This document shows, in pieces, positions 11,251 to 19,562 of a stretch of DNA of 64,000 bases. The DNA comes from Laspinema palackyanum D2a (GTDB lineage: Bacteria > Cyanobacteriota > Cyanobacteriia > Cyanobacteriales > Laspinemataceae): contig JAMXFF010000041.1 in the NCBI GenBank assembly GCA_025370845.1, positions 1-64,000 on the forward strand, read 5' to 3'. The position numbers were made by a program, and so were the translations under genes. Every line of letters begins with the position of its first letter. Position 1 is the first letter of the stretch. The notes beneath the pieces are model-generated. The model worked only from the letters and a program-made list of their open reading frames with translations, ran no database searches and was not told the DNA's origin.

Positions 11251-11691
11251 ATGAAACAAAAACCACAACTCCCGATTATTGGTTGGCGGGAGTGGGTTTC
11301 CCTGCCTGAGCTGGGAATCGAGAAAATTAAGGCCAAAATTGATACGGGTGCGCGCTCTTGTGCCATCCATGCCTTTGATATTGAAACCTTCAACCAGGAA
11401 GGAAAACATCTAGTGGGTTTCAAAGTGCATCCGTATCAACGGGATAGCATTCAAACCGTTGCTACAGTCTCTCCCTTAGTCGATGCCAGACAGGTCCGCA
11501 ATTCTGGCGGTCATGCTGAGTTAAGATTGGTCATTCTCACCCCCATAGAAATTTTAGGTTACCAATGGCCCATTGAACTCACCCTCACCAATCGGGATGT
11601 TATGGGATTTCGGATGTTGCTGGGACGTCAGGCGTTGCGGCATCGCTTTTTAGTCGATCCCGGAAAGTCATTTTTACTCAGTCATAAGTAG
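11251..11691 (+). CDS. rimB: RimB-like retropepsin-type protease (DUF785)
   Basis: 146 residues of the family once called ATP-dependent zinc protease. The signature is IDTGARSCAIHA near residue 30: D-T-G is the active-site triad of retropepsin-like aspartic proteases, which suggests a homodimeric enzyme. The C-terminal half carries the family-type GFRMLLGRQALRHRFLVDP. In rimABK operons RimB processes poly-glutamate chains added by RimK, and rimK is the next gene downstream (476 bp away). It follows the pentapeptide gene by 12 bp. Substrate and operon function are inferred from context. Confidence 0.8.
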   Translation: MKQKPQLPIIGWREWVSLPELGIEKIKAKIDTGARSCAIHAFDIETFNQEGKHLVGFKVHPYQRDSIQTVATVSPLVDARQVRNSGGHAELRLVILTPIEILGYQWPIELTLTNRDVMGFRMLLGRQALRHRFLVDPGKSFLLSHK

Positions 11692-12167
11692 GAGTAAAAT
11701 TCGTTCCCCCGCTCTCGGGGGTATCTTTTAAAACCAACCCCCATCAGGCATAGTGGCTTCAAATTAGGCTTTTAATTATTTAATTATAGCGGTTAACATA
11801 TCGGTAGTAAATGCGATTTGTAAATTTACAAATCGCCGCTTTTCATAAATAACAAGAAGATTGGAAGGAAAGGTTTATAATTTTTCACGTAAATTTTTTA
11901 TGAGATATATTTAAAATTCGGGTTTTTATGAAAGATAACAAAAGGTTTAATTTTGGATTATAGTGCTTAACCAAAATTTAAAGCATGGGTCTAATCCAAG
12001 GAGGATTGACAAAGGTTTAAAATCAGGTAGAATCAATAAAAACTTGAGAAATGTCTTATCCTGAAAACTACTTTACCGAGTCAGCAATATCAGTTGATTA
12101 GTCCAATCAAGACTAAAGAGCCAAAGGGTCGAGGCAGGTCAAGCTCAGAGCATCAAAATAGAAAATT
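11692..12167. other. AT-rich spacer between rimB-like gene and rimK
   Basis: An AT-rich 476-bp spacer. It begins with a possible terminator (11706-11729) and should include the rimK promoter. No gene or recognisable riboswitch was seen. Confidence 0.4.
11706..11729 (+). terminator. Weak intrinsic terminator after rimB-like gene
   Basis: CCCCC-GCTCTC-GGGGG followed by TATCTTTT, 15 bp after the stop codon. The stem is short but GC-only. Confidence 0.45.
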
Positions 12168-13073
12168 ATGAAAATCGCGATTTTGTCGCAAAAGGCTTCG
12201 CTGTACTCCACTCGACGACTGAAAGAAGCGGGTGAGCAACGAGGCCATCAGATGAAGGTGATCGATTACCTGCGCTGTTATATGAATATCGCCTCTCATC
12301 GGCCAACGGTGGTCTATCAGCAGAAACAGTTAGAAGATTTTGATGCCATCATCCCTCGGATTGGGGCCTCTAAAACCTTCTATGGAACGGCGGTGGTGCG
12401 CCAGTTTGAGATGATGGGAGTGTTTACGGCGAATGAGTCTCAGGCAATTTCACGATCGCGGGATAAACTGCGCTGCTTGCAACTGCTGGCGCGCGAAGGG
12501 ATCGGACTGCCTGTCACAGGATTTGCCAATTCCACGAAAGATATTGAAGGGTTAATCGAAATTGTTGGGGGTGCACCGCTGGTGATTAAACTGCTCGAAG
12601 GCACCCAAGGCATTGGGGTGGTTTTGGCAGAAACCACTCAAGCGGCTAAATCGGTGATTGAAGCCTTTCGCGGGTTGGATGCCAATATTTTGGTGCAAGA
12701 ATTTATTAAAGAAGCCGAAGGTGCTGATATCCGATGTTTTGTGGTGGGAGATAAAGTCGTCGCCTCGATGAAACGCCAGAGTGAACCGGGAGAATTTCGC
12801 TCTAACCTGCACCGGGGAGGTACAGCGGAAAAAATCAAGCTGACTCCAGAGGAACGCTCCACAGCGGTAAGAGCCGCTAAGACGATGGGATTAAAGGTGG
12901 CGGGAGTGGATATTTTGCGATCGAATCATGGTCCGGTGGTGATTGAGGTGAATTCCTCACCGGGTTTGGAAGGGATTGAGGCGGCATCCAATGTGGATGT
13001 AGCGAGCAAGATTATCGAGTTTATTGAGAAAAATTCAGCCCCGAAAAAAACCCGCGATCGCATTCAATACTAA
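12168..13073 (+). CDS. rimK: RimK-type alpha-L-glutamate ligase
   Basis: 301 residues of the ATP-grasp superfamily with an N-terminal pre-ATP-grasp domain ([18 protein letters not shown]). In E. coli RimK adds glutamates to the C-terminus of ribosomal protein S6 and makes poly-glutamate. Visible family elements are the ATP-binding [13 protein letters not shown] (about residue 140) and the metal/ATP-binding stretch [13 protein letters not shown] near residue 265. The length is normal. It starts at an ATG. It is flanked by a RimB-like protease and an AstE-like deacylase, supporting a ligation/processing module. Confidence 0.92.
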   Translation: MKIAILSQKASLYSTRRLKEAGEQRGHQMKVIDYLRCYMNIASHRPTVVYQQKQLEDFDAIIPRIGASKTFYGTAVVRQFEMMGVFTANESQAISRSRDKLRCLQLLAREGIGLPVTGFANSTKDIEGLIEIVGGAPLVIKLLEGTQGIGVVLAETTQAAKSVIEAFRGLDANILVQEFIKEAEGADIRCFVVGDKVVASMKRQSEPGEFRSNLHRGGTAEKIKLTPEERSTAVRAAKTMGLKVAGVDILRSNHGPVVIEVNSSPGLEGIEAASNVDVASKIIEFIEKNSAPKKTRDRIQY

Positions 13074-13215
13074 CCGGAACTGACCAGACTCCATGCCATT
13101 TCTACCCACTCCCTAACTGATTTGACTTTAATCGGGGGCCAAAGCATTGTAAATTAGAATACATTCACCGCTTCCCTTCAATTGTCAGCGAGCTGCAAAG
13201 CGAACGTTAAACTGT

Positions 13216-14169
13216 ATGTCTGGAGTCATTCAAATCGGCAATGCCACTATCCCACCGGGAGAACAAAGGCGCTTAGAATTGCCGGTTGCCCGACTACCGA
13301 CGCAAACTCTGCTAGGATTGCCGGTTACGGTCATCAATGGCACGCGATCGGGGCCTCGACTCTGGTTGAGTGCCGCCATTCACGGCGATGAAATTAATGG
13401 GGTGGAAATTATTCGGCAAGTGCTGCATCAAATTTCCCCGCGTCAACTTTGTGGCAGCATCATCGCGGTCCCGATTGTGAATGTGTTCGGGTTCATTGAA
13501 CAGTCGCGCTACTTGCCCGATCGCCGCGACTTAAATCGTTCTTTTCCCGGTTCAGCGCGGGGGTCATTAGCCTCTCGATTGGCGCATCTGTTCATGAAAG
13601 AAGTAGTGATGCGATGTACTCATGGGATTGATTTACATACGGCTTCCCATCATCGAATTAATTTGCCTCAAATTCGGGCCAATCTCTGCGATCGCGAAAC
13701 CTATCGCTGTGCTCAGGCATTTGGCGCACCCCTGATGATTCATGCCACGACTCGGGATGGTTCCTTGCGACAAGCGGCGACTCAGTTAGGAATTCCTGTT
13801 CTGCTCTATGAAAGTGGAGAAGCGCTCAGATTTGATGCGGAGGGGATCTCAGTGGGGACAAGGGGAATTCTGCAAGTCATGGCGATGCTGGGGATGATCT
13901 CCACGTTTGCACCCTCCCCATTCCCTCCTTCTTTAGAGGTCAAAAAAACCCAATGGGTGCGATCGCCCTCTAGTGGAATTCTGCACCTAGAAGTAGGACT
14001 CGGCCAATCTATCTCCAAAAAACAACGCTTAGGAATTATCTGTGATGCCTTCGGAGACCAGACGATGAAAGTTTATGCTCCCTTTGATGGGGTGATCATC
14101 GGTCATACCCAAAACCCATTGGTTAATCAAGGCGATGCGATTTTGAACCTGGCCGCCATTGAACCCTAA
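13216..14169 (+). CDS. Succinylglutamate desuccinylase/aspartoacylase-family zinc hydrolase
   Basis: 317 residues of the AstE/aspartoacylase branch of M14 zinc carboxypeptidases. The HxxE zinc motif is in IHGDEINGVEI (about residue 57), the arginine-rich substrate-binding stretch is in PDRRDLNRSFPG, and the third zinc ligand is in GIDLHTASHH. The C-terminal third is a beta-rich domain of the type found in this group. It follows rimK by about 140 bp. Members near rimK/rimB are thought to act on amide-linked glutamate products; the substrate here is inferred. It should not be called AstE or AspA without biochemical data. Confidence 0.82.
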   Translation: MSGVIQIGNATIPPGEQRRLELPVARLPTQTLLGLPVTVINGTRSGPRLWLSAAIHGDEINGVEIIRQVLHQISPRQLCGSIIAVPIVNVFGFIEQSRYLPDRRDLNRSFPGSARGSLASRLAHLFMKEVVMRCTHGIDLHTASHHRINLPQIRANLCDRETYRCAQAFGAPLMIHATTRDGSLRQAATQLGIPVLLYESGEALRFDAEGISVGTRGILQVMAMLGMISTFAPSPFPPSLEVKKTQWVRSPSSGILHLEVGLGQSISKKQRLGIICDAFGDQTMKVYAPFDGVIIGHTQNPLVNQGDAILNLAAIEP

Positions 14170-14432
14170 GCCCTTCTGGTTTAACGGCGCGACTTATCAA
14201 AGATGATATAGAATCCCCTTCGATCCAGTTCAACCCCTAGAAGCATTTGCTCCCCTGGGGGTTTCATACCCTGGCGGCTCATTGTAACGATTTATTTACA
14301 AAAGTTTATCTTTTTTATAACAATAATTGATAGTTCTTAAAAAATATCCGGTAAAATTAAGTAAAGTTTGTGAAAATCAACTTAAATTAACAACCGCATA
14401 GAATATTGAGTACGCCTTTTTGGATACTACCT

Positions 14433-14612
14433 ATGAAAATCCAAACGGGAGATTGTTTAATTTCCAGGGATGGCCGCTACTATCGGGTCATTGATTGTTG
14501 TGGCGAGTTTATATCATTGATGCCAATTCAGGGCTACACGGTGTTTACCTGCCGTCAAAGTTACTTGGAATCCTCGTTTGGCTTGGTGGAAACGCAACAA
14601 CAAGTTGCATGA
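14433..14612 (+). CDS. Small conserved-looking protein of unknown function
   Basis: 59 residues from the ATG at 14433 (MKIQTGDCLISRDGRYYRVID); the frame also opens upstream at a TTG (14406), but the ATG start fits better. The composition suggests a small beta-rich domain with three cysteines and no membrane segment. I do not recognise the family. A strong palindrome follows directly after the stop, supporting a real transcript end. Confidence 0.5.
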   Translation: MKIQTGDCLISRDGRYYRVIDCCGEFISLMPIQGYTVFTCRQSYLESSFGLVETQQQVA

Positions 14613-14615
14613 ACC

Positions 14616-14635
14616 CAGAGGGCAGAGGCCCTCTG
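14616..14635. repeat. Perfect hairpin after the small ORF
   Basis: CAGAGGGC-AGAG-GCCCTCTG, an 8-bp perfect stem starting 3 bp after the stop codon. No T-run follows, so it is either a weak terminator or a transcript-stabilising hairpin between convergent genes. Confidence 0.5.
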
Positions 14636-14703
14636 TAGTTCCGGTGGCAAAAAGTAACCCTCGTTGAATAGCAGCTTTCAGCATTAACGACGAGGAAAGC
14701 CGG

Positions 14704-15933
14704 TTAAGCCGGACCCACCGCTGCGACTGCTGCTTCTAAGGCGATCGCCACATGAGTCCAATGGGTTCCTCCCTGGCAAAACACAATATAAGGCTCCCGC
14801 AACGGACCATCGGCAGACAACTCCGAGGTACTGCCATCAATAAAACTCCCCCCTGCCATCACCAACTGACTCTCATACCCAGGCATCGGTGCAGGCACCG
14901 GATCCAAATAGGACCCGATGGGGGAATACTTCTGAATGGCACGGCAAAACGCAATCAGTTTTTCTGGTGAACCCAACTGAATCCCCTGAATGACATCCCG
15001 CCTTGGTGCAGTGGGGGCGGGGTTGACGGGATATCCTAGGCGATCGAACACATAAGCGGTTAAATGATTTCCCTTCATTGCCTCTCCCACCATTTGAGGC
15101 GCGAGAAACAAACCCTGAAACAACAACCGATTGCGATCGAACGTCGCCCCCCCACTACTGCCAATTCCGGGTGCTGTGAGCCGACAGGTGGCCGATTCGA
15201 CTAAATCTGCACGTCCTGCCACATAGCCCCCACCCTCAACAATCGTCCCCCCGGGATTTTTAATCAAGGAACCGGCAATTAAATCCGCCCCCACTGCCGG
15301 GGGTTCACGATCTTCAATAAATTCCCCATAGCAGTTATCCACAAAACAAATCGTCTCGGGATTTTGTCCCTTGACGAGATGGATAATTTTTTCAATATCT
15401 GCAATGGACAGACTGGGACGCCAGGAGTAGCCACAAGAGCGCTGGATCGAGACCAAACGGGTTTTGTTTGTGATAGCAGATTGGAGGGCCACCCAATCGA
15501 TTTCCCCGGTGGGAGTGAGTTCTAATTGGCGATAACTGACCCCAAACTCCATGAGAGAGCCTTGACCCGTGCCTCGTAACCCAATCACTTCCTCTAAGGT
15601 GTCGTAAGGAGCACCGGCGACGGCCAACATTTCATCTCCGGGACGCAATACCCCAAAGAGGGCACAAGCGATCGCATGAGTCCCGGAAACAAACTGCACC
15701 CGCACCGTCGCCGCTTGGGCACCCATCACCTCCGCAAAAATTTGATCCAGGGTTTCACGCCCTAAATCATCATGACCATATCCCGTCACCCCCGCAAAAT
15801 GGTGAACCCCTACGCGGTGACGGCGATAAGCTTCGAGGACCCGCTCTAGGTTTTTCTTGACCTGAGCATCAATTTGACAAAACAGAGGGAACAGTGCAGT
15901 TTCTGCTTCTTGCAGCCATTGGGAGCGATCCAT
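14704..15933 (-). CDS. PLP-dependent protein of the aluminium-resistance/methionine gamma-lyase-like family
   Basis: 409 residues from the ATG; a TTG one codon upstream is less likely. The fold is Cys/Met-metabolism type I PLP enzyme. Visible elements are FAGVTGYGHDDLGRETLD near the N-terminus, the cofactor-phosphate-type VSGTHAIACALFG, the PLP-ring Asp in CFVDNCYGEF, and the Schiff-base Lys in SLIKNPGG near residue 230. The family (PF06838) was named from an aluminium-tolerance phenotype. The true reaction is not established, so a C-S or C-C lyase activity is only a family-level guess. It is monocistronic, with the palindrome at 14616-14635 beyond its end. Confidence 0.85.
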   Translation of the reverse strand: MDRSQWLQEAETALFPLFCQIDAQVKKNLERVLEAYRRHRVGVHHFAGVTGYGHDDLGRETLDQIFAEVMGAQAATVRVQFVSGTHAIACALFGVLRPGDEMLAVAGAPYDTLEEVIGLRGTGQGSLMEFGVSYRQLELTPTGEIDWVALQSAITNKTRLVSIQRSCGYSWRPSLSIADIEKIIHLVKGQNPETICFVDNCYGEFIEDREPPAVGADLIAGSLIKNPGGTIVEGGGYVAGRADLVESATCRLTAPGIGSSGGATFDRNRLLFQGLFLAPQMVGEAMKGNHLTAYVFDRLGYPVNPAPTAPRRDVIQGIQLGSPEKLIAFCRAIQKYSPIGSYLDPVPAPMPGYESQLVMAGGSFIDGSTSELSADGPLREPYIVFCQGGTHWTHVAIALEAAVAAVGPA

Positions 15934-16153
15934 CAAAACCTCGTGTGAAATGTTACAGTTAGTTAAGGGGAAAAATTGCCCTGATGTAAAATAATCTCAG
16001 CCAATCGAGGGTTTTGCCTGCCTTGGGCGTTCTGACGGACTCTTACCGGGAGTCGAGGCGATCGCGCTGTAGGGCAAAAAGACTAGACCTCACGCTTAAT
16101 CGGCGATGGTGCCATTGCAACATCCCACAGCAGATTTTGGCAGAAAAATTTGT

Positions 16154-16175
16154 AATAAGGTCACAATAAGGTCAC
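16154..16175 (+). repeat. Tandem 11-bp repeat containing the desC ribosome-binding site
   Basis: AATAAGGTCAC occurs twice without a gap, 2 bp before the ATG at 16178. The second AAGG is 6 nt from that ATG and is the likely Shine-Dalgarno sequence; the first copy duplicates it. This supports the start at 16178 over an upstream GTG. Confidence 0.65.
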
Positions 16176-16177
16176 AG

Positions 16178-17047
16178 ATGACGATTGTCAGTTCAACACA
16201 AGAAACACAAGAAACAATAGGGCAAGATCTATCCCGGATGCGGCCTGACTGGCCGGTTATCATCTTCATGATTGCAATTCATGCTTTTGCCCTGTTCGCA
16301 TTCCTGCCGAGTACCTTTAGTTGGGCGGCAGTGGGGTTAGCGGTCTTCTTCCACTGGGTAACTGGGGGTCTGGGAGTCACCCTCGGATTTCATCGGTTAG
16401 TCACTCACCGGAGTTTTACCGCACCCAAGTGGTTAGAGTATTTTCTAATCTTTTGCGGCACCCTAAGCTGTCAAGGGAGTCCGATCGATTGGGTTGGACT
16501 GCATCGTGCACATCATCTCCACTCGGATAATACTGAAGATCCCCATGACTCCAATCAGGGGTTCTGGTGGAGCCACATGGGTTGGCTATTCTATCATTCT
16601 CCTGCTGAGGCTGAAATCCCTCGCTTAACAAAAGATATTGCAGACGATCCGTTTTATCAGTTTTGCGACAAGTTTTTACTTCCGATTCAAATTGCTTTAG
16701 GGATTAGTTTCTACTTTTTAGGAGAAGCCATTTCCCCGGGACTCGGCTGGTCCTTCGTGGTTTGGGGAATTTTTGTCCGCCTGGTGGTGGTGTTTCACTG
16801 CACCTGGTTTGTGAACAGCGCCACTCATAAGTTTGGCTATCGCACCTACGAGAGTGAAGATCGCTCCACGAACTGCTGGTGGGTTGCGTTAGTCACTTAT
16901 GGCGAAGGTTGGCACAATAATCACCATGCCTATCAATATTCTGCCCGACATGGAATGCAGTGGTGGGAAATTGATTTTACTTGGATGACGATTCAACTTT
17001 TACAAGCTCTTGGCCTTGCTAAGAACGTCAAGTTAGTTGGGAAATAA
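16178..17047 (+). CDS. desC: Delta9 acyl-lipid desaturase
   Basis: 289-residue membrane di-iron desaturase that introduces the first double bond at C9 of acyl chains in glycerolipids. The three His boxes are visible: HRLVTH, HRAHH and HNNHH. Hydrophobic pairs flank them (around residues 25-70 and 175-210), as in DesC1. The start is set at the ATG preceded by a duplicated AAGG; the frame also opens 24 codons upstream at a GTG. A strong terminator follows 50 bp after the stop. Desaturase genes are usually temperature-regulated; nothing in the promoter proves that here. Confidence 0.9.
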   Translation: MTIVSSTQETQETIGQDLSRMRPDWPVIIFMIAIHAFALFAFLPSTFSWAAVGLAVFFHWVTGGLGVTLGFHRLVTHRSFTAPKWLEYFLIFCGTLSCQGSPIDWVGLHRAHHLHSDNTEDPHDSNQGFWWSHMGWLFYHSPAEAEIPRLTKDIADDPFYQFCDKFLLPIQIALGISFYFLGEAISPGLGWSFVVWGIFVRLVVVFHCTWFVNSATHKFGYRTYESEDRSTNCWWVALVTYGEGWHNNHHAYQYSARHGMQWWEIDFTWMTIQLLQALGLAKNVKLVGK

Positions 17048-17098
17048 CCGCTGAGGTTTAAACCGGCAAAACTCGGATTGGTTTGAGAAAATAAAGAG

Positions 17099-17134
17099 TG
17101 GGGAGGATGACTTTGAGTCATCCTCCCCATTTTT
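17099..17134 (+). terminator. Strong intrinsic terminator of desC
   Basis: A perfect 14-bp stem, TGGGGAGGATGACT with its complement, has a TTG loop and is followed by TTTTT. It lies 52 bp after desC on the same strand. Confidence 0.9.
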
Positions 17135-17136
17135 AA

Positions 17137-17331
17137 TAGACTTTTTGCAGAATAGCGGAGTGATCCCCCCAAACCCCCCTTCTTAAGGGGGGCTTAAAGA
17201 TTTATTGCTATGGCTTCCCTGGTGAGACAAACATAACATTGATTACTCTGGCCTCCCCCTTCTTAAGGGGGACGGGAGGGGGATCTCCTGGAGGGAAAGG
17301 GGTGTCCATCGGTTATTTGGCAAGAGGTCTA
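17137..17331. repeat. Family A MITE-like element, composite 195-bp copy
   Basis: It begins TAGACTTTTTGC and ends GGCAAGAGGTCTA, an imperfect inverted pair matching the ends of the 32.4-kb copy. Inside are two hairpins, CCCCCC-TTCTTAA-GGGGGG and CCCCC-TTCTTAA-GGGGG, and the GATCCCCCCAA and GGAGGGGGATCTCC motifs typical of the family. It directly follows the desC terminator, which with this element fills the roughly 300-bp gap to the ProA-like gene. Confidence 0.65.
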
Positions 17332-17352
17332 ATGAATCCGGGATTGGAAGGT

Positions 17353-18630
17353 TTAAACCTGTCCTTTGCCTTGAATGATATGTTTGACGGTGGTCAAGCT
17401 TTCCAGGCCAATTAAGCCTCGGCGATGACCTTTTTGGTTAGACATTCCCAGAAAAATGGCATCTCCCTGTTTGGGATAGCGGTAAAAGCGAGGGGAAGCG
17501 TTGATATAGGTTGAGGCGCTGTTGACTCCTCCCCCAAATTGAGAGCTTTCCAGATAGGATTCGGTGACGATAGAATCGGCATGACCGCTACTGTATTGAT
17601 TGATCCAGGCGATCGCCTCTTCCAGATTATCCACCACTTTAAAAGCGACAGTTTTGGTTAAATAGGCCGAAGCCCATTCTGATTCTTCTACTTTTTTTAA
17701 CTCGGGAAATTCTTCGCTGAGAATCTCATCCACCCGAACTTCAAACCCTTTATCCTGCAAACTGTTAAACAACATTGCCAGGGAAGAGGGTTTTTGATTG
17801 CGATGAATCAGCACTTTTTCAATGGCATTGACGGGATCCGGTTCACTTTGGTGGGAGTCTTGAATCACCCATCGGGCTAAATCCATACTGCCGCTGGGGG
17901 ACCAATAAAGATAACAGTTTCCCATGCCGGATTTAAGTACGGGGACCGTCGCTTGACGAATCACCTGCTGGACGAGACTAGGCCGACCGTAGGGGATAAC
18001 TAAACTGATATATTTATCTTGGCGGACTAAATCTCGGGTGGAAACCCCCATTTCTGCCGGAATCATTTCCAGACAGCCTTCGGGCATATCTGCTTTGAAG
18101 AGCGATCGTTGCAAGGCATCGGCGATCGCAGCGTTGGAGTGAGCTGCATACATTCCGCCTTTGAGAATCAGACAGTTGCCGGTTTTGATGCACAACCCAG
18201 CGGCGATCGCCCCTAAATCCGGTAACGCTTCATAGACTAAACTGATCACCCCTAAAGGCATTAATTGGCAGTAGGATTGTGAGCCCTCCACTTGGTAGGA
18301 GGCATTCATCACCCGGCGCATCGGATCGGACAACTCCGCCAACCGTTGCAGAATTTGCACCGTTGTCTGGATCCGTTCTGGCGTCAACTTCAGCCATTCC
18401 AGAATCAAATCAGGCACTGCCATTTCCCGGGAGGCTTCCAAATCGAGGGTATTGGCTTCTAAAATCTCATCCGAGGCTTCCTTAAGGGATTTTGCCATCC
18501 CCTCCAAAGCACGGGTTCGTTGTTGGCTTGAAGTCTGCGCCATTATCAAAGAAGCTTGATAGACGCTCTCCACGACTGCCATCGCATCAGGATCTGGGGG
18601 AAAAGTAGAATCTGTTGTCATCGAGCTCAT
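17353..18630 (-). CDS. ProA-like protein (glutamyl-phosphate reductase family) lacking the catalytic cysteine
   Basis: 425 residues aligning along their length with gamma-glutamyl phosphate reductase, the second enzyme of proline synthesis. The cofactor-domain stretches PLGVISLVYEALPD and IKTGNCLILKGG and the C-terminal RRGLIGLESLTTVK are typical. In true ProA the catalytic thiol lies in a T/A-C-N-A-x-E-x-L-L-V-H motif; here the same place reads PVNAIEKVLIH, with GTC (Val) instead of Cys. The usual KTQRP context before it is also lost. Either the protein has lost reductase activity or it acts on another substrate. Its ATG directly abuts the stop of the upstream gene (TAG-ATG), implying coupling. 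An internal ATG lies three codons in. Confidence 0.85.
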   Translation of the reverse strand: MSSMTTDSTFPPDPDAMAVVESVYQASLIMAQTSSQQRTRALEGMAKSLKEASDEILEANTLDLEASREMAVPDLILEWLKLTPERIQTTVQILQRLAELSDPMRRVMNASYQVEGSQSYCQLMPLGVISLVYEALPDLGAIAAGLCIKTGNCLILKGGMYAAHSNAAIADALQRSLFKADMPEGCLEMIPAEMGVSTRDLVRQDKYISLVIPYGRPSLVQQVIRQATVPVLKSGMGNCYLYWSPSGSMDLARWVIQDSHQSEPDPVNAIEKVLIHRNQKPSSLAMLFNSLQDKGFEVRVDEILSEEFPELKKVEESEWASAYLTKTVAFKVVDNLEEAIAWINQYSSGHADSIVTESYLESSQFGGGVNSASTYINASPRFYRYPKQGDAIFLGMSNQKGHRRGLIGLESLTTVKHIIQGKGQV

Positions 18631-19038
18631 CTATCGCCTGTAAGCCAACCAAACCATTAAGGCTGGCAAGGTTGCCAGCAACACCGCTAAAATGACCCAA
18701 GGGATCACGCTTGGGCCTAGGGGTAAACCCAGAGCGTAGGGTAACCAGAATACCACTAGGCCGATGACAATCACGAGGGAGATGGGTAAGTAGCTTTCCC
18801 TCAGACGGGTATTGGCTATGCACCATTGATTGCCGTTCCAGTTCCAACACCGTTTATAGGGGGAATTGGTGGGGAGTTGCTCGATCCCCTGTCCATCTTC
18901 GGTGACCACAAAAATATTTTGACAGCGATCGCACCCCAAGGCTTCGGTTAGGGTGATCGGGACCAAACGTCCCCTCCGCCTACAGGGACAGGGGTACTCT
19001 GCATTGAGGTCGATCTTTTGGGATTTTTGAGATGGCAC
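18631..19038 (-). CDS. Zinc-ribbon membrane protein of unknown function
   Basis: 135 residues beginning at a GTG. The N-terminal part has cysteines in a C-P-C then C-D-R-C arrangement, a likely zinc ribbon. Two strongly hydrophobic segments form the C-terminal half (about 82-103 and 108-131), so the protein is probably membrane-bound with a cytoplasmic metal site. The middle contains WNWNGNQWC. It is translationally coupled to the ProA-like gene. I recognise no named family. Confidence 0.7.
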   Translation of the reverse strand: MPSQKSQKIDLNAEYPCPCRRRGRLVPITLTEALGCDRCQNIFVVTEDGQGIEQLPTNSPYKRCWNWNGNQWCIANTRLRESYLPISLVIVIGLVVFWLPYALGLPLGPSVIPWVILAVLLATLPALMVWLAYRR

Positions 19039-19383
19039 AGGCGCTAATCCATAAAAATTCCACGACTTTTTTACAACATAGACTGGCCAATCTCTGCGAT
19101 CGGTTATTCTCGGCGATCGCCTGGAAATTTTGACAGTTTATGAGCGGAGCATTATGCTCCGTTTTTCCCGTTTATATTACAGGACTGATTGTAGCATTCG
19201 GGAGTTTTAATCGCCTTGAGGTTGTCTGAGGAGGAGCTTCATATCGTTTTTTTGGCTGACTTCCCCATTTCACAACCACTCAGCTCTTCCAACTGGATCA
19301 TAACAACTGCAATCGAGATTCTCAACCGGAATCCAGATTGTAAAACCCGTTTCTGCCAGGGTAATTGATTTTTTATTTTTAAA
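19039..19383. other. Spacer with orphan terminator
   Basis: No gene was seen. It contains the plus-strand terminator-like hairpin at 19145-19166 and lies downstream of the minus-strand tRNA-Gly gene. Confidence 0.4.
19145..19166 (+). terminator. Orphan intrinsic terminator
   Basis: CGGAGCA-TTA-TGCTCCG followed by TTTTT on the plus strand. The genes and tRNA on both sides are on the minus strand, so the transcript it ends is unknown; a small RNA from 19040-19140 or an antisense transcript is possible. Confidence 0.5.
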
Positions 19384-19454
19384 GCGGGTAACGCGATTCG
19401 AACGCGCGACATTCACCTTGGCAAGGTGACGCTCTACCACTGAGCTATACCCGC
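19384..19454 (-). tRNA. trnG-GCC: tRNA-Gly (anticodon GCC)
   Basis: The minus strand folds as a standard cloverleaf: acceptor arms GCGGGTA and TACCCGC, a D-loop with AGCTCAGTGGTAGAGC, anticodon arm TCACC-TTGCCAA-GGTGA with anticodon GCC, and T-arm GCGCGTTCGAATCGCG. The 71-nt length lacks an encoded CCA, as is usual in cyanobacteria. Confidence 0.95.
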
Positions 19455-19562
19455 AAATCTTTGACTTTATTAGTATGGCAGAGTCACCCAGGTTTGTCAA
19501 GGCGATCGCTCAAAAAAATTTTGAGCGTCGCTCACAGCCCCGAAACGTTCAGTAGGCAAGGC

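Noticed and set aside
16106-16177. 24-codon N-terminal extension of desC from a GTG
   Set aside because: The ATG at 16178 has a well-spaced AAGG, and DesC proteins usually begin near there.
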